From Ziziphus jujuba (taxonomy: Eukaryota; Streptophyta; Magnoliopsida; Rosales; Rhamnaceae), in NCBI RefSeq assembly GCF_031755915.1, contig NC_083383.1, positions 26,018,501 through 26,082,500 of the forward strand: a DNA stretch of 64,000 nt, given 5' to 3'. How positions within the stretch are numbered: position 1 is the stretch's first letter; each line of letters opens with the position of its first letter. Both the position numbers and the translations under genes were made by a program. The notes below the pieces were generated by a model. That model was not told the origin of the DNA, did no database searches, and was given only the letters and a program-made list of their open reading frames with translations. Shown one piece after another: positions 24,697-37,076 of the stretch.

Positions 24697-25543
24697 AGGA
24701 GTTTGACCAATATGTTACCTAGTTCACTCTATAATGTGATGAAGTATAAAACTAAATTGGATAAAACAAGAAATAAATAAAATTATCAATTTTTTTCTAA
24801 ACCAATTTAATATTTGTTTAAACATCATATAAAAATTTAATTGATTTCTATTAAAAGAATTTTTTTAAAAAAACTTTTAATATTAAAAAAATAAAAAAAT
24901 ATATATTTTAAATTAATACGATTATATACTATTTACCAATTCAATTTTAATAGTTAGTAATAAAAGCTAATTAGATAGTACATTAAATTATTACTGTATA
25001 TATATATATATATAGATATGCATATATCCGAAGTTATATTTGTTAGAATAAAATGAAGATACGGTGATATAACAGATGAAAAATGTGATAATTGGATTAA
25101 TTAATTAAATCTAACAAATTATATATTGGATGAGAGAGTATTTGAAATTTTTATCATAAAAAAGAAATAATGATTTAGCCACTCGATTGTCCTTATGGAA
25201 ACAAAATATATATTATAAAATTAGAAGCATATCAGTTTGTTCGGTCTGCTATATATATTCCTCTTTTATATATAGAACTTATGTGGGATCCACACAAAAA
25301 AAAAAAAAAAAAAAAGAGAAAGGAAAACAACCATGTGTAGCAAGGCCTAATGAATTAATTCCTCTCTATCTTCCGCAAATAAATAAATAAATAAAGGAAT
25401 AATTCCTCTCTATCATTGGACTGATAACATTATTTTTGCTACTATATATATCTATCAATTAACAAAATTATTATTCTTTGTTTCTGTTGCAAATTAATGC
25501 CCCATCATTATTAGGAATTTGATTCAAAGTGATCAAAGAAGGT

Positions 25544-25545
<2 letters not shown>

Positions 25546-25582
<37 letters not shown>
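25546..25582. repeat. (TG)n microsatellite
   Basis: Thirty-seven bases of uninterrupted alternating TG. The cysteine-valine repeat frame read through it is an artefact of the dinucleotide. Confidence 0.9.
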
Positions 25583-25584
<2 letters not shown>

Positions 25585-27135
25585 CATATTTATATTATTT
25601 ATATGGCTACATACATATAGAATGGGATAGTTCAAATCTAATTATACAACTGATATCTTTCGGTGTCGTAAAGGTACATAATTTCTTTTTTTTTTTTGTG
25701 TGTAAGGAGACAAGGTTTAGTGACTGTTTATTAATCTTTTTTGTAGATATTTGTTCGCATAATTGAGTGTGGAAGTGGAAGCCCTTGCCTTTAAAGTGCC
25801 TTTAGATAAATGAAAACGCTTCCCTACCACTTTCTCCACTTAGGAAACTAAAATTTGACACACATTCATTTTGACCGAACTAAGCATCACCGACCATTTA
25901 TCATTTTGTAACAGTTTAGCAGGCCATGAAATTATCATTTTCACATAAAATGATGATGAGTTTGAATTTATATCCAAAAATAATGATGATGATGATTATT
26001 TGGATGGAGATATTTTAGTTTTATTTTTCCATATTTATTTTTGTCCCATCTGTACTAGAATTTCACAATAAAATAAAATAAAAATGAGATAAAAAATCTT
26101 TATCTAATTTCATACATTGAATTTATATTTTTTTAGTTGTTTGTTATTTTTACCTTTTTCTACCATGATACCATTTATTTAAAAAATATTAAAAAACATA
26201 TAAAATAAAATAAAATAAGTGAAAGATTCTATCAGGGATATAAAATTGGAAAGAAAAGATCATTTCTCATATATATTCGTTTTTGCAATATTAATGGAAT
26301 ATAGGCTGTTGATCTGTCCGTCAAACAGCTTCGGATACTGATTGATTGGAATATAATATTACCACGAGTATTTTTGGATTCCATATTTGAAATCTAGTTT
26401 TATTTTTTACCCTTTTATTTTATTTTTGTATTATTATTATTATTATTATTTTTGGATAATTACTTAAAACATTCTCTAGTGTCGATTAATCATATCAGCG
26501 TCCCAATAGGGATACACTTTTTATTGTCACCACTTATAATGAGCATAAATAGGATATGCTATAAGGTGGTTAATATTGATTTGATACATTTAATTATGTA
26601 TTCAATTTTTATATAAGAAGTTGAATTTTTTTTTTTTTGGTGATAGTCAATTAAATTTTCATATAATAAATGGTTGCACTAATGCTTCATGTAGAGATTT
26701 TATAGCTCAAATCGACTCATTCTCAACATTGTATAAAATATATAAAACATAACGAAGAAATCCAACAAAGATTATTCATCACATTTTTTTTCCAAATATT
26801 TTATTTAAACAACTTTTGGTTCTATATTTTTTGAAAAACTATCACGAGTTAAACTTACTTTAGTTTTTAGTTTTCATATTTATCGAAATGAACTTAATTC
26901 TTTAGGAAAGATAGGGTATTTTGTTATTTCTTTTAGAATAATCAGTATTTCATAGTTAAATAATCTTGCGAAAATGCAATTTTAGCCGTTAACGGTTAGT
27001 GAAATAATGAATGATTGTGTTGTGATGGTAGGGAAAACTAAAAGGAAGTTAGTTATAATTTTTTTAAAATGTAAGATTTAAATATAATTAGAACGAAATT
27101 AGGAGTTTAAAACTTTATAAAATTTACCGTTTGTA

Positions 27136-27167
<32 letters not shown>

Positions 27168-27777
27168 ATCATCCGTTGAACATCAAATTGACCAATGACA
27201 AAAATCCAGTCAACTAAAAACAAATATAAAAATAAATAAAAAATTTGGGGGAAAAAAAAAAACAGTAATAGCAAAAGGGAACATTACTCAAAAAGAATAT
27301 GAAATTGTAAAAAATGGTTGTCATTTGTTTTATTATTATTATTATTAGTTTGATATTAGAGATGAAAGGGTTTCAATTTGAATTATTGTCCAATAAAATA
27401 ATGATTATGATCTTCGTTAGTTAATAAATTACTTTAATTGAGATAAAGAGTATTCATCATTTTTTTTTTATATTCTTATTCTATTTGTATTCTTTGACAC
27501 CAACATTAGCATTAATTTTAAAAAGCAAGTAAAAAGGAAATGCAAATGGTAGTGCATGCCTCAAGGGGACAAAATGTAGCTGTATCATCTTTCAAGTATG
27601 TGATATATTATGTATATATATATATATATATATTATAATTTCACATTTAATAATTCATACATGTGATATATATATATATAGCATGATACTGCCAAAAAAA
27701 GAAAATGTGATACATATATATATATATATATATCATAGCATGAGCAATGACGCATAAGCAGAAGCAGAATGTTGAAT

Positions 27778-28002
27778 TTAACCACCAAAAAAACGAAATG
27801 ACCCGGGGGGGTAGGGTTGGTGGTGGGAGCAGAATGTTGAATATTTTGCACATGAGGACATATATGTATAGGAGTATATAAAATAAGAAATAATAATAAT
27901 TGAAAAGATGATGATCGTATTTGATAATACATAGAAGAGCGAAGAACATGGAGTAGAATGCTGATGAGAGACAGTGTGGAGAAATTCTTTGACTTTATCC
28001 AT
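27778..28002 (-). CDS. Possible small ORF, 74 aa, unrecognised
   Basis: Starts at ATG 28,002 after a pyrimidine-rich 5' stretch (TCTCTTTTTCTCTGCA on the minus strand), giving a short charged/polar N-terminus (MDKVKEFLHT), a hydrophobic isoleucine-rich segment at residues 28-41, and a proline/histidine-rich tail ending at 27,778. No family is recognised. Against it: the hydrophobic core is encoded by AT-rich repetitive DNA, length is short, and two overlapping frames are also open. Listed only because the leader looks transcript-like. Confidence 0.15.
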   Translation of the reverse strand: MDKVKEFLHTVSHQHSTPCSSLFYVLSNTIIIFSIIIISYFIYSYTYMSSCAKYSTFCSHHQPYPPGSFRFFGG

Positions 28003-29211
28003 TTGCAGAGAAAAAGAGAAAGTGAACAGAGCTTAATTCGCGCAAACCAAAGAGCGTGTACCTACTGATTCAATTCAACCTCATTAAAACCGAATCCATA
28101 TGAAGCAGAGATTTCCTTTCTTTCTTTTTTCTATTTTTCTTAAATTTCTTTCGTTCTTAATTAATATTATTTATTTTTCTCATGGCATTGACTTTGTGGG
28201 TCATAGCAATTTCACAAACGTAAGTAAGAGATGACACTGCAACAGTCCTACTTCCACTTGTACTTTGATTTATTGGCCTTTCCCTTTCCCATTGCGGCTT
28301 TTGCCAATATTATTATCCACGTTCAGTTCAGTTTCTGGCCTCCGACATCTGCATTTTATTAAACTTTAAATATGATTTTTCTTTTTTAAAAAAAAATTAT
28401 TGATGATAATATTTAAATTATATTTTCTTCAAAAAATTATTGTTTAAAATGATATTTACATTTTAATATTAAAATGTGAATTTTCGCACTACAAAATTTT
28501 CATTATTATTCATATACAATAATATTGGTAGGTAAATCTAAAAGAAGAATCATTGTCAAAATTTATCCTGTAAAATAGCCATTCATTTCATAAAAACACA
28601 TCGAGAGGTTCGGGTGGTGGGGGGGGGGGCTCAAAGGTGAGAGTCGGCTGCCGATCGACTTGGGATGCGGACCGATGCGGATGGCGACGGCGGTCAAATC
28701 CGGACTGTTAAGATAATATATGCCTGTGGAGACTATGGCTGTGTGCTTATTACTATTTTAATATTGGAGTTTTACTTTGGGAAATGTGCTACTATGCTTC
28801 TACTGCTTCTGTATCCCTATGCTAGTTGTCCCCATCCTACGTATTTTTATATACAAACACATATATATATATATATATATATATCTGCTAGCTGCATGCA
28901 TGTGCCTACTGTCCATAAGAAGTAGTTTTCAAAGAGAAAATAAGTTTGACAAGTGAGATTGCCTTTTAAAATCATATCTTTCACGTCATCAGTTGAAGTC
29001 ACCCTCTCATATCCTTTTTTAGATTTGAAATGTAATACAATTTTGAAACAAACAAACAAAGGGAAAAGACTTTGATGGGTGAAATTGATTCATTGACCTT
29101 AACAGATACATCACTAAAGTTATGGGTTCAGTTATCCCCATCATAACCTGCAATTATTGTTTACATAACTATGTAAGTTGAAAAGATTTACATTTGAAAA
29201 TTATTCTAGAT

Positions 29212-29242
<31 letters not shown>

Positions 29243-29390
29243 TGCTATTGTATGGATAATGAGTATTGACATTAATATTTTTTTTGTATAAGAGTATTCA
29301 CCATGTTAATATTAATTTTTTATATAAATTGGTGATAATTTTTTCAAAAATCATATATATCATAGCTTTGCTTTATATATATATATATAT
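28003..29390. other. Intergenic DNA with a GC-rich patch
   Basis: Mostly AT-rich. A 95-base GC-rich patch at 28,612-28,706 contains a G run at 28,616-28,629 and several CG dinucleotides, unlike its surroundings, but no open frame of known type, hairpin terminus or RNA gene was recognised. A (TA)n run lies at 28,861-28,884, another at 29,214-29,236. Confidence 0.45.
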
Positions 29391-29554
29391 ACAGTCCGTC
29401 TATGGTGCAGACGGTCCTCATATGGACCATAGTATTGGTGATGGTTTTTTATAATATTGGTGAGGATTTTCTTAGAAACCGTCGTTAATACTATGAAAAA
29501 CCGTCACTAATACTGCGGTCCTCGTGCGGACCGTTCTCATTATAGAATTTCCGT
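29391..29554. mobile_element. Foldback MITE with duplicated arms
   Basis: A 164-base near-palindrome set in (TA)n DNA. The left arm 29,411-29,450 pairs with 29,496-29,534: both read ACGGTCC, then a GGACC hairpin partner, then AGTATTRGTGAYGGTTTTT. Each arm carries a second, weaker copy of the AGTATT...GGTTTTT motif nearer the centre (29,452-29,472 and 29,475-29,493), so the whole can fold into one long stem. Outer ends are TATATACRG-like on both sides, suggesting TA target sites. Superfamily not assigned. Confidence 0.7.
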
Positions 29555-32500
29555 ATATATATATATATATATATGAAGAGAGGAACAACAATCCTCAATC
29601 TCAATTCCAATTAACAAAATTGTATCATACCAATATTTTAAATTTAATGGTCAAAATTATGCCATGTTATTATTATTAATTTAGAAACAATTAGTGCTGA
29701 TTTCTTATATCATTTAGAATTGAATTGAATAATCTCAATCAAAATAATATATATACATATTTGAGAATAATATATCATGTATATCTCCATGATCATTTTT
29801 TTATTTTTTATTTTTTATTTTTATTTTCAAAAATAAATTATAATTTTCTTACAACAGTGTTTAGAAATAAATAATAAAATAAGTTAAAAGCAAAGTGATG
29901 CTTTATATTTTATTACCAAGTTACAATTATTCAATTATTATATTAAATTAAAATATTTTTCACAAAAATAAAATAAAAATTAATGGTGAAAAAAAATAAC
30001 ACAAGAAGAATCAAATATTATCATGTATTTATATATAAGTATAAAAGCATACATAAAATATTTCACAACCATCTTTAATTTTAACGTGTTTTATTATTTA
30101 ATTCTAAATATTATTAAAGGATAATTATTATTAAGATATATCTATATATATATATATATATATACTTTCTTTAAATTATCACTGGGTTATATTATATATT
30201 GGAAAAATGGTATTTGTCGTTACTGATGAATAATCACCAGTGAAATCTATATGATAAATGATAATTTAAATATTTACTATTAAGTTGTTTACTTTCATGA
30301 TTTTAGAATAAACAATAATAAAATTAAATACTTCATTTAAAATTCAATATATAGAATGATAATTGTTATCAGTGATGACAAATAATAATAATCTAAATAA
30401 CAATAATATATATATTATTTCTTAGAGATTGGTTTTCCTTAGAAGTAATTAATTAGCAATTATACTAGCGGTAGCTATATTTTATTAATTTATTTTTAAT
30501 TGTAAAAAATATAAGGAAATTAGGACTAGTTAATGAGTAATGAAATTGTTTCAAAGTTAATAATAATGGCATGGGCCAATTCTAACCATTGGATCTAATA
30601 TATTGACATAGCATGATTTGGTTAGCTGAAATCGAAATTCTATGTTTCTTTAAAAATGAAGAAGATTCTTGTGAACAAAGAAAGAGTAAGACTTGCATTA
30701 GTCGGGTTAATCAGATGGTTTTAACATTAAGCTCTCATTTATAAAACGTTAGTTGTTTTACCTTTTGAGATTGAAACATGCACTAATGGTCTAATACGAA
30801 ATTCTATTTGAACAAAACAAACCCTACATGACTTGAAAAACTATTAATTAAGTTTTGAATTTTATTATTTGAACCAATTCAATGGTTCATAAAAGAAGAG
30901 TTGATGGTAAAATTATCATATTGTTCAAATATGAGTTTGATTTTCTATACGCACACATATACATATATATACATATAAGATTTCGATGTTATCACTTTAG
31001 TTGAAAACTTATTTATGGAAAATCCTAAAGGTTATCATTTCTTTAATTAAGTTATATAATGTAACACCTTCAACACTTATGCATTCTACCATTATAGCAT
31101 AACTATGTGTATATTGACCATATAAAGTGTCTATATATATTCCTAAATCTCATTAAAATATAGTGACTTTATTAAAAATGATATAGTATATAGCATGTAT
31201 CAATCAAGGTAAATTGGTTATTTACATTTTATCATGACTTATTTGCACCATATAAAATATAGTGCAGATCAATGAAGGTGAATTAGTAATTGAAATTGCA
31301 TCGTGACTAAACTGTATTAAATCATGATTTTACAAAATCAAGATGTTTTAAGAGATAATTGTTATACATATACAAGAATTTCAAGAATATTCTAGTCAGA
31401 AATCCAATTTAAGAATTGTTAAATAATAAGTGTTAAGAATTCTTACATCTTATATAGGGTTTTAAATAAATTTAAATATTAATTTTCATTTTATCATATG
31501 ATTAATTGAACCTTTACCATATTGAGTATCTTGATTTAATTAAATCATGGATTTCTTGATAAGAGACTAGTTGATTGGAATCCCTAACTTTATGTAGCAA
31601 CTAGTAAAGGTCTGTTCTACATTCCATTTTAGGATTTTATATTTGAATTCATGACAATTGATAATGTAACCAACCTATAAATGTATGTCATATAAGTATT
31701 GTAGATTTAATTAAATTGGAAACTCTAGTGTCTTCCATATAAAACTTTTTGACAAAGATATTTTAAAATAATCTAGTCCCTTTAATTTATCTAATCTAAT
31801 GATTCATATTTATTTTCTTAAAATCCCTTAAATATCTCATATTCATATCCAAACAAAATTTATATTTTACCGAAATTATTAATTGCTTCCAAAATAATCT
31901 TTATCTTTCCTTAATCTGAATCATTTTTCTCCCTCTTTAATCTCAATCGTTCATTTTTTTCCCCTTTCTACTTTATATTATTTTTTATTCTTACTATTTT
32001 TTTAAATAAATCATTGTATTCTTAGTACCTATCTATAATATACTATTTAAATAATTAAATGTTGAATATGAAGAATCACTTAAACTCTTTTTTTGAATAT
32101 ATATATATACATATTTTCTATTAAACTCTTTTCTTTTTTTTTTTTAAAGAAATGAAAAGCGTACAATTTTCTGTGCCAAAAATCATTAGAACCATAAAAC
32201 TCTTCTTCAAATTGATATTTATATATATACATATATTACCTTTTTTTTTTTTGTTCTTAGAAGAAAAGAAAATATTTATGTGTTAAAATTAGAAATTAGA
32301 AATCAAATAGGAGAGAGGAAGAGCATTTGAATTCAAATTTAGTCAGGAGAGAAAAAAAAAAATTGATTTTGACGAGTAATTTTATAATTTAAGTAAACTA
32401 TAAATGATGTTTGATTATTGATATGGAATATCTAACGTTTTAAAAAAATAAATATCAACTTTTAGATTAAATTAAAATATTAATTAACAGGCTTAAATTA

Positions 32501-35500
32501 TTTGTCAAAAATTTTTATATGGGGAATGCTCTCATATATATAGAGTGTGTATATATATATATATGTGAAATTGTTGTAATATAAATATAAAATTTTGTTT
32601 TATGTGTACCATGTAGCGTAGCCAACATGTAATTTGGCATAGGCATGTGTAATCTTGATAAGTCTTGTTATTGTTTTGGAACATCCATACCCTTTTACCA
32701 AATAATAAGGGACATTGATTTTATGTTTCTGATATTATCAGAAGGTATTTTTTTTATTCAATCAAAAAAAAAAAAAAAACAAACTATATAATACAACATC
32801 GTTAAAAGTATTAAAATTTTTACAAAATTTATTTATCAAATAATAAATGTTAAAATATTATTAATTGATATTTTCATATAATTTAAATATGAAAAAATAA
32901 ATCATTTAGTAGATAAGTGAATTAAAAAAATAAACTAATTAAATATTACTGCATCATGTATTATGTCATTTGATATATTAATTTAGTAAATATTTTGACA
33001 AGATTAATATTTTTATTAATATTAAATTGATATTTTCAGTATTAAATAATTTTGAAAATATTTATAAAAACAATTTTTTTAAATGCACAAATGTTTTATG
33101 TATAGATTTGTTATATGAAGTATAAGAATTCCAATTCGACGGCTTTTTAATTTTTAAAACAGATAAATTTGTTTTATTTTATTTTTTTAAATTATACGTT
33201 TTCAACTTTTTTTTATTTTTTATTTTTATTATTAGAAGGTGAGCAGCCGCCAGGCACACCCTTGCCTTTTACGACATTCAGGACAATCCATAGGGGTTTC
33301 TGTTTTTGTTTTCAAATTATTATTATTTTTTAATAAATAAAAACAAAGTCATTCAGAATTAAAACAAAATGAATATTTTATAATAGAAATTACTATAAAG
33401 ACCGTCATTGCATTTTAAAAAAAGTTGCTAAATTACCGTGGTAATAAATTCTGCAAATTTAAAGCGTTTTTAAATATTTTTTCAAAAAATTTAAATAGTT
33501 TTAAATTAAAAATATTAAATCATCTAGTAAAAAAACAATAAGATGCAGCTTTTTAATTATTTTAGATTTTTTTTATTATACTAAAATTTCTATAAATAAA
33601 TATTTATAGACCATGAAAAATTATACATTTGAAAAGATTACTTATTTATCAATAAATAAATAATTCACTAATCATTGATTAATGAGTATTTATTAATTTT
33701 TAAAAAAAATTATATTATTTTTTAGAAATAACTTTAGTACTTGTGTAATATATATCAATAAAGGAAAAAATCAACTGACCATCACAAAATCAACCAATAA
33801 TAGAAAAAAGTAATCAATAGAGAATTTTTCACTATACAGATAAGTCTATTGGTGAAACAAATCGCACTAATAAATATAAAGAAGATTATTGTTGAGTTGA
33901 CTAATTAATTGATCTCTATTTAGGAAAAATTACCTCTGATTATGGATAAATTGATCAGTTTTTATTTCAAATGTTATTTCTTTTTCTATTTATTTAATTA
34001 TTTTTTATATCTTGATGAAAGATAGAAACTTCAAAAGCATATTTTGAAAAAGGATAAATTTAAAAAAAAATAGAAGCTATTAAGTAATTTTTTATTTATT
34101 ATGTGTTGTAAATGCTTATATATATTATTTATTATTTTATAAGTTTAATCAAATATTAATTTATATATTCGTTCTAAAATATTTTTTTTAAAAAATTATT
34201 ATCTTATGCATTTAATGAATTTATTTATTTAGTATATTGATCCGAGATTAAATAAATTTATTTATTTACAGAGATTATCCATTCGTTGAAATTTTACTGT
34301 AACTAGTTATTAATATCCTTAAATGGTATTGAAATTTTGCCAAGAAAAATTACAGCCATAATTATTATTTTTTTGTTGTTGCCTGCATTAATGCTATAAT
34401 TATGACGTCGTTAAAGTTTATTTCTTAAATATATTTAACCCATAAATACTCTCATTTTTAAAATTTTTTTAACATTTAAATGAGCTGATAATGGTGTCTA
34501 TTAAAAAAATAAAATGCTAAGACAATTTGATTATAATAGTTTAATTAGTGCTTTCACATCTAAAGATGCTATAAAAGTATATTTTAAATAAATTTTAAGA
34601 AGCGGAAATATTATAACATGTAATTTTGAATCCTTTTTATTTAATAAATATTATTATTTTTATTTGATATATTTATTATTTAATTTAAATGTTTATTTAA
34701 AAAAATAGAAAACTAATCTATAAAATTGGTCACCTCAAAATCCCAAGCCAGCCCTTTTGGATGTAATAGTTTTTTTTTTTTTTTTTGGGATAAAATTTTG
34801 GATGTAATAGTGGGAGGCAGTTGGAGACAGCATTTGTGGAACACTTGGACATAAGTCTATTGCTTGTCTATTGCTTATAAATTGCTTATAAACTAAGTCT
34901 ATTGCTTATAAACTAAGTTGTTTCATTGCTTTTGTTTTATTTGTTTTGGCAATAGAAGAAGAGGAGCCATTAGTTTGGATTCCAATTTTCATGCAAAAGA
35001 GTTTTTAATGGGATAAACCTAGTATTTATTCTTTGTTTATGCATAATAATTAACCATCAAACTAGCTTCCTTATGCTCTTGAAATAGTTTTCTAGATAAG
35101 ATTATACTGCACTAGTTTAGATAAGACTTTTTTTGGTAATGCACTAGTTTTGATAAGACTTTTTGATAAAACTAGTTTTGATAAGACTTGTGAATAAATA
35201 CTTGATTAGTTTTGATTCTTGAAAAAAGAAATGAATAAGTACTTGGAAAAAGCTGAATTTGATTCTTAAAAGCAATATTACAAAAGCCAAGTATAAATAA
35301 GGCAGCATGGAATTCGTTCATCTTAAAGCATGAGTTCAACAAATATAATTTTGGAAGTTGATTATTTGAAATTAGTATTGTAAATTTAAAAAAAAAAAAA
35401 GAAATAGAAAGAAAAAAAAAATGTCCATCATGTATGGGAGGCAAAAAATCAATCTTGTTTATTGAGAAGATTCTATATTGAGAAGTTTGAATATTTGTCC

Positions 35501-35866
35501 AAGTGGTCCATGTTCCCAGCATTACAAATTGGAAAGCCCCAACAAGCCTTAGGTACTACCATTTATTTCTATTTTATCTTTCTGACAATTTGTTTGATGT
35601 TCCTTAACTTTTCACATTCAATATAATTCATCTTGCTTCTTTCAAAAAAGTTATAGGCTCCTTTATCTTATGACTATACCCATACTTGCTCAAATATGCA
35701 TGCCTTGGGAACTCTTTTTACATCAACATTTGCATACAAAGTACAAACCAAGAACTTAGAGAAAACAAATCAAGAACTTTAGAAAAATCAGAAAGCAGTA
35801 CACTTTCAAATGAATAAAGGTTTATAGACCGAAGTTAGTTTTGATAGTTTTTCTATCAATCATTTC
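29555..35866. other. Long AT-rich intergenic DNA, no gene seen
   Basis: About 6.3 kb with very high AT content, scattered (TA)n and poly(A/T) tracts (for example 30,140-30,163, 32,097-32,109 and 34,770-34,786). The 35,172-35,522 minus-strand frame (116 aa) contains a lysine/phenylalanine low-complexity core from poly(A) and no recognisable domain. Short direct repeats near 34,855-34,920 (repeated 'attgcttataaa') are noted. No transposon coding region, tRNA or rRNA was recognised. Confidence 0.5.
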
Positions 35867-35874
35867 TTATTACC

Positions 35875-36562
35875 CAGGGGGCAGAGCTAGGAGCCTGAAC
35901 AATATGTTATTGGGGGCCAAGCCTTTATTTTGCACATCATAAAAAGTTTTAGGTTGAAACCATTTTTTGCAACTTATAAAACATTATTTACTTCTTGTCA
36001 ATAGTATAATTGTTAAACAAAATTCGTTAATTGAGTTTTAAAATAATTTTGTTTAATTCTTAAATAAAAACCTATCTATTTTTTGATTGATTATAAAAAT
36101 AGAAGCAATATTTTTTAAAAAAATGTATCTAACTAGTTAGAAAGTATGGAAGGTAACTACAAAGTAAAACATTAAAAGAAAAATAAGAATCAAATAAAAA
36201 ACCTGAACTAATAAAAAAAAATCTAAAACAAACAAATTAAAAAATACTAATTAAAATAAATATTAAACATGAAAGTGTGGTCATTTTTTTTTTTTTTTAA
36301 GAGTTGTCATTTAAATACGTAATTTAACAACAAATATGAATTAGTATATATATTTAAATAATTGAACTAATAAAATCTCAAATTTAAATTATAATTTTAC
36401 AACAAATACAAATATCTGTAGATAAGTTAACTTAGGGGAGCCAATATCTATTTAAATAATCAAAATTAGTTATTTTTACTTATTAATCTTTTAAAATCTA
36501 ACAGGTAAATTCAAAAAGCCAGCGGCCATGGCCCCCCAGGTCATAAGTTGGCTCCGCCACCA
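35875..36562. mobile_element. hAT-type MITE with 8-bp target duplication
   Basis: Flanked by the identical 8-mer ttattacc at 35,867-35,874 and 36,563-36,570. Ends are imperfect inverted repeats: left CAGGGGGCAGAGCTAGG, right (reverse complement) TGGTGGCGGAGCCAAC; a second inverted block follows (left tgggggccaagcc near 35,910; right ggccatggccccccagg near 36,524-36,540). Length is 688 bases, with an AT-rich interior lacking any transposase. The 8-bp duplication and GCRGAGCY-type ends point to the hAT superfamily. It lies about 500 bases downstream of the PSK SIMULATOR gene. Confidence 0.8.
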
Positions 36563-36570
36563 TTATTACC

Positions 36571-37076
36571 TGTTTGTATACTGGCTATTTTTTCATAGAT
36601 TGCAGTTTCCACAAGCAAATGCTTCAGTCCAGCTGTGTCATTCCATTGAGGACTAGGCAGCAGAATCCAACAAAAACACCCAAAACCTATACATGATATA
36701 CACACAAGCTGATAAATGAAGTAGAACAATTACCTTATTCTTATTCGAGTATTACGCACCTTTTAGCAATATGTATCACCATAACACCAGTTTCTCTTTA
36801 CAATTGGATGCCCCTCTTTAACTCTATGACTACCTTTCATAAGACAATATAGCGAGTCAACACACTCCCTCCCTGGCAACATATATTCTAAATTTGTGCC
36901 ATGTGATAGAAAGAACTTTGTTATTCAGAAAGACTCATGTCGGTGCCAGAGTCGTGCTGAATCCATTCATAATCTCTACCACACAGCAAAGTGGCATGAT
37001 TTCAGCCCCCTGTTGCCAAAGCAAGCAAAGGCTGTAGCACGGCCATACTAGATGACTATCTTGCATTTAAAACTTT
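36571..37076 (-). other. Probable 3' UTR/flank of the PSK SIMULATOR gene
   Basis: Non-coding DNA between the hAT MITE and the stop codon at 37,077. Its base composition is less AT-biased than the intergenic DNA further left, which fits a transcribed 3' UTR, but no polyadenylation site is proven. Confidence 0.4.

Larger units (their letters stand above)
22450..27777. other. Intergenic DNA upstream of the sucrose transporter
   Basis: No convincing gene. AT-rich with simple repeats: (TA)n near 22,828-22,855, 24,091-24,114 and 25,000-25,013; a (TA)n-(GA)n block at 24,649-24,696; (TG)n at 25,546-25,582; (TG)n at 27,145-27,168; poly(T) near 23,358-23,372. The proximal part presumably carries the promoter of the sucrose transporter. 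Confidence 0.55.

Noticed and set aside
27633..27949. Two overlapping minus-strand frames of about 100 codons
   Set aside because: They cross (TA)n tracts and overlap each other in different frames, with no conserved features; at most the 27,778-28,002 frame has a plausible leader.
28612..28706. GC-rich patch considered as an RNA gene or transposon end
   Set aside because: No cloverleaf, conserved RNA motif, inverted repeat or target duplication could be identified by eye.
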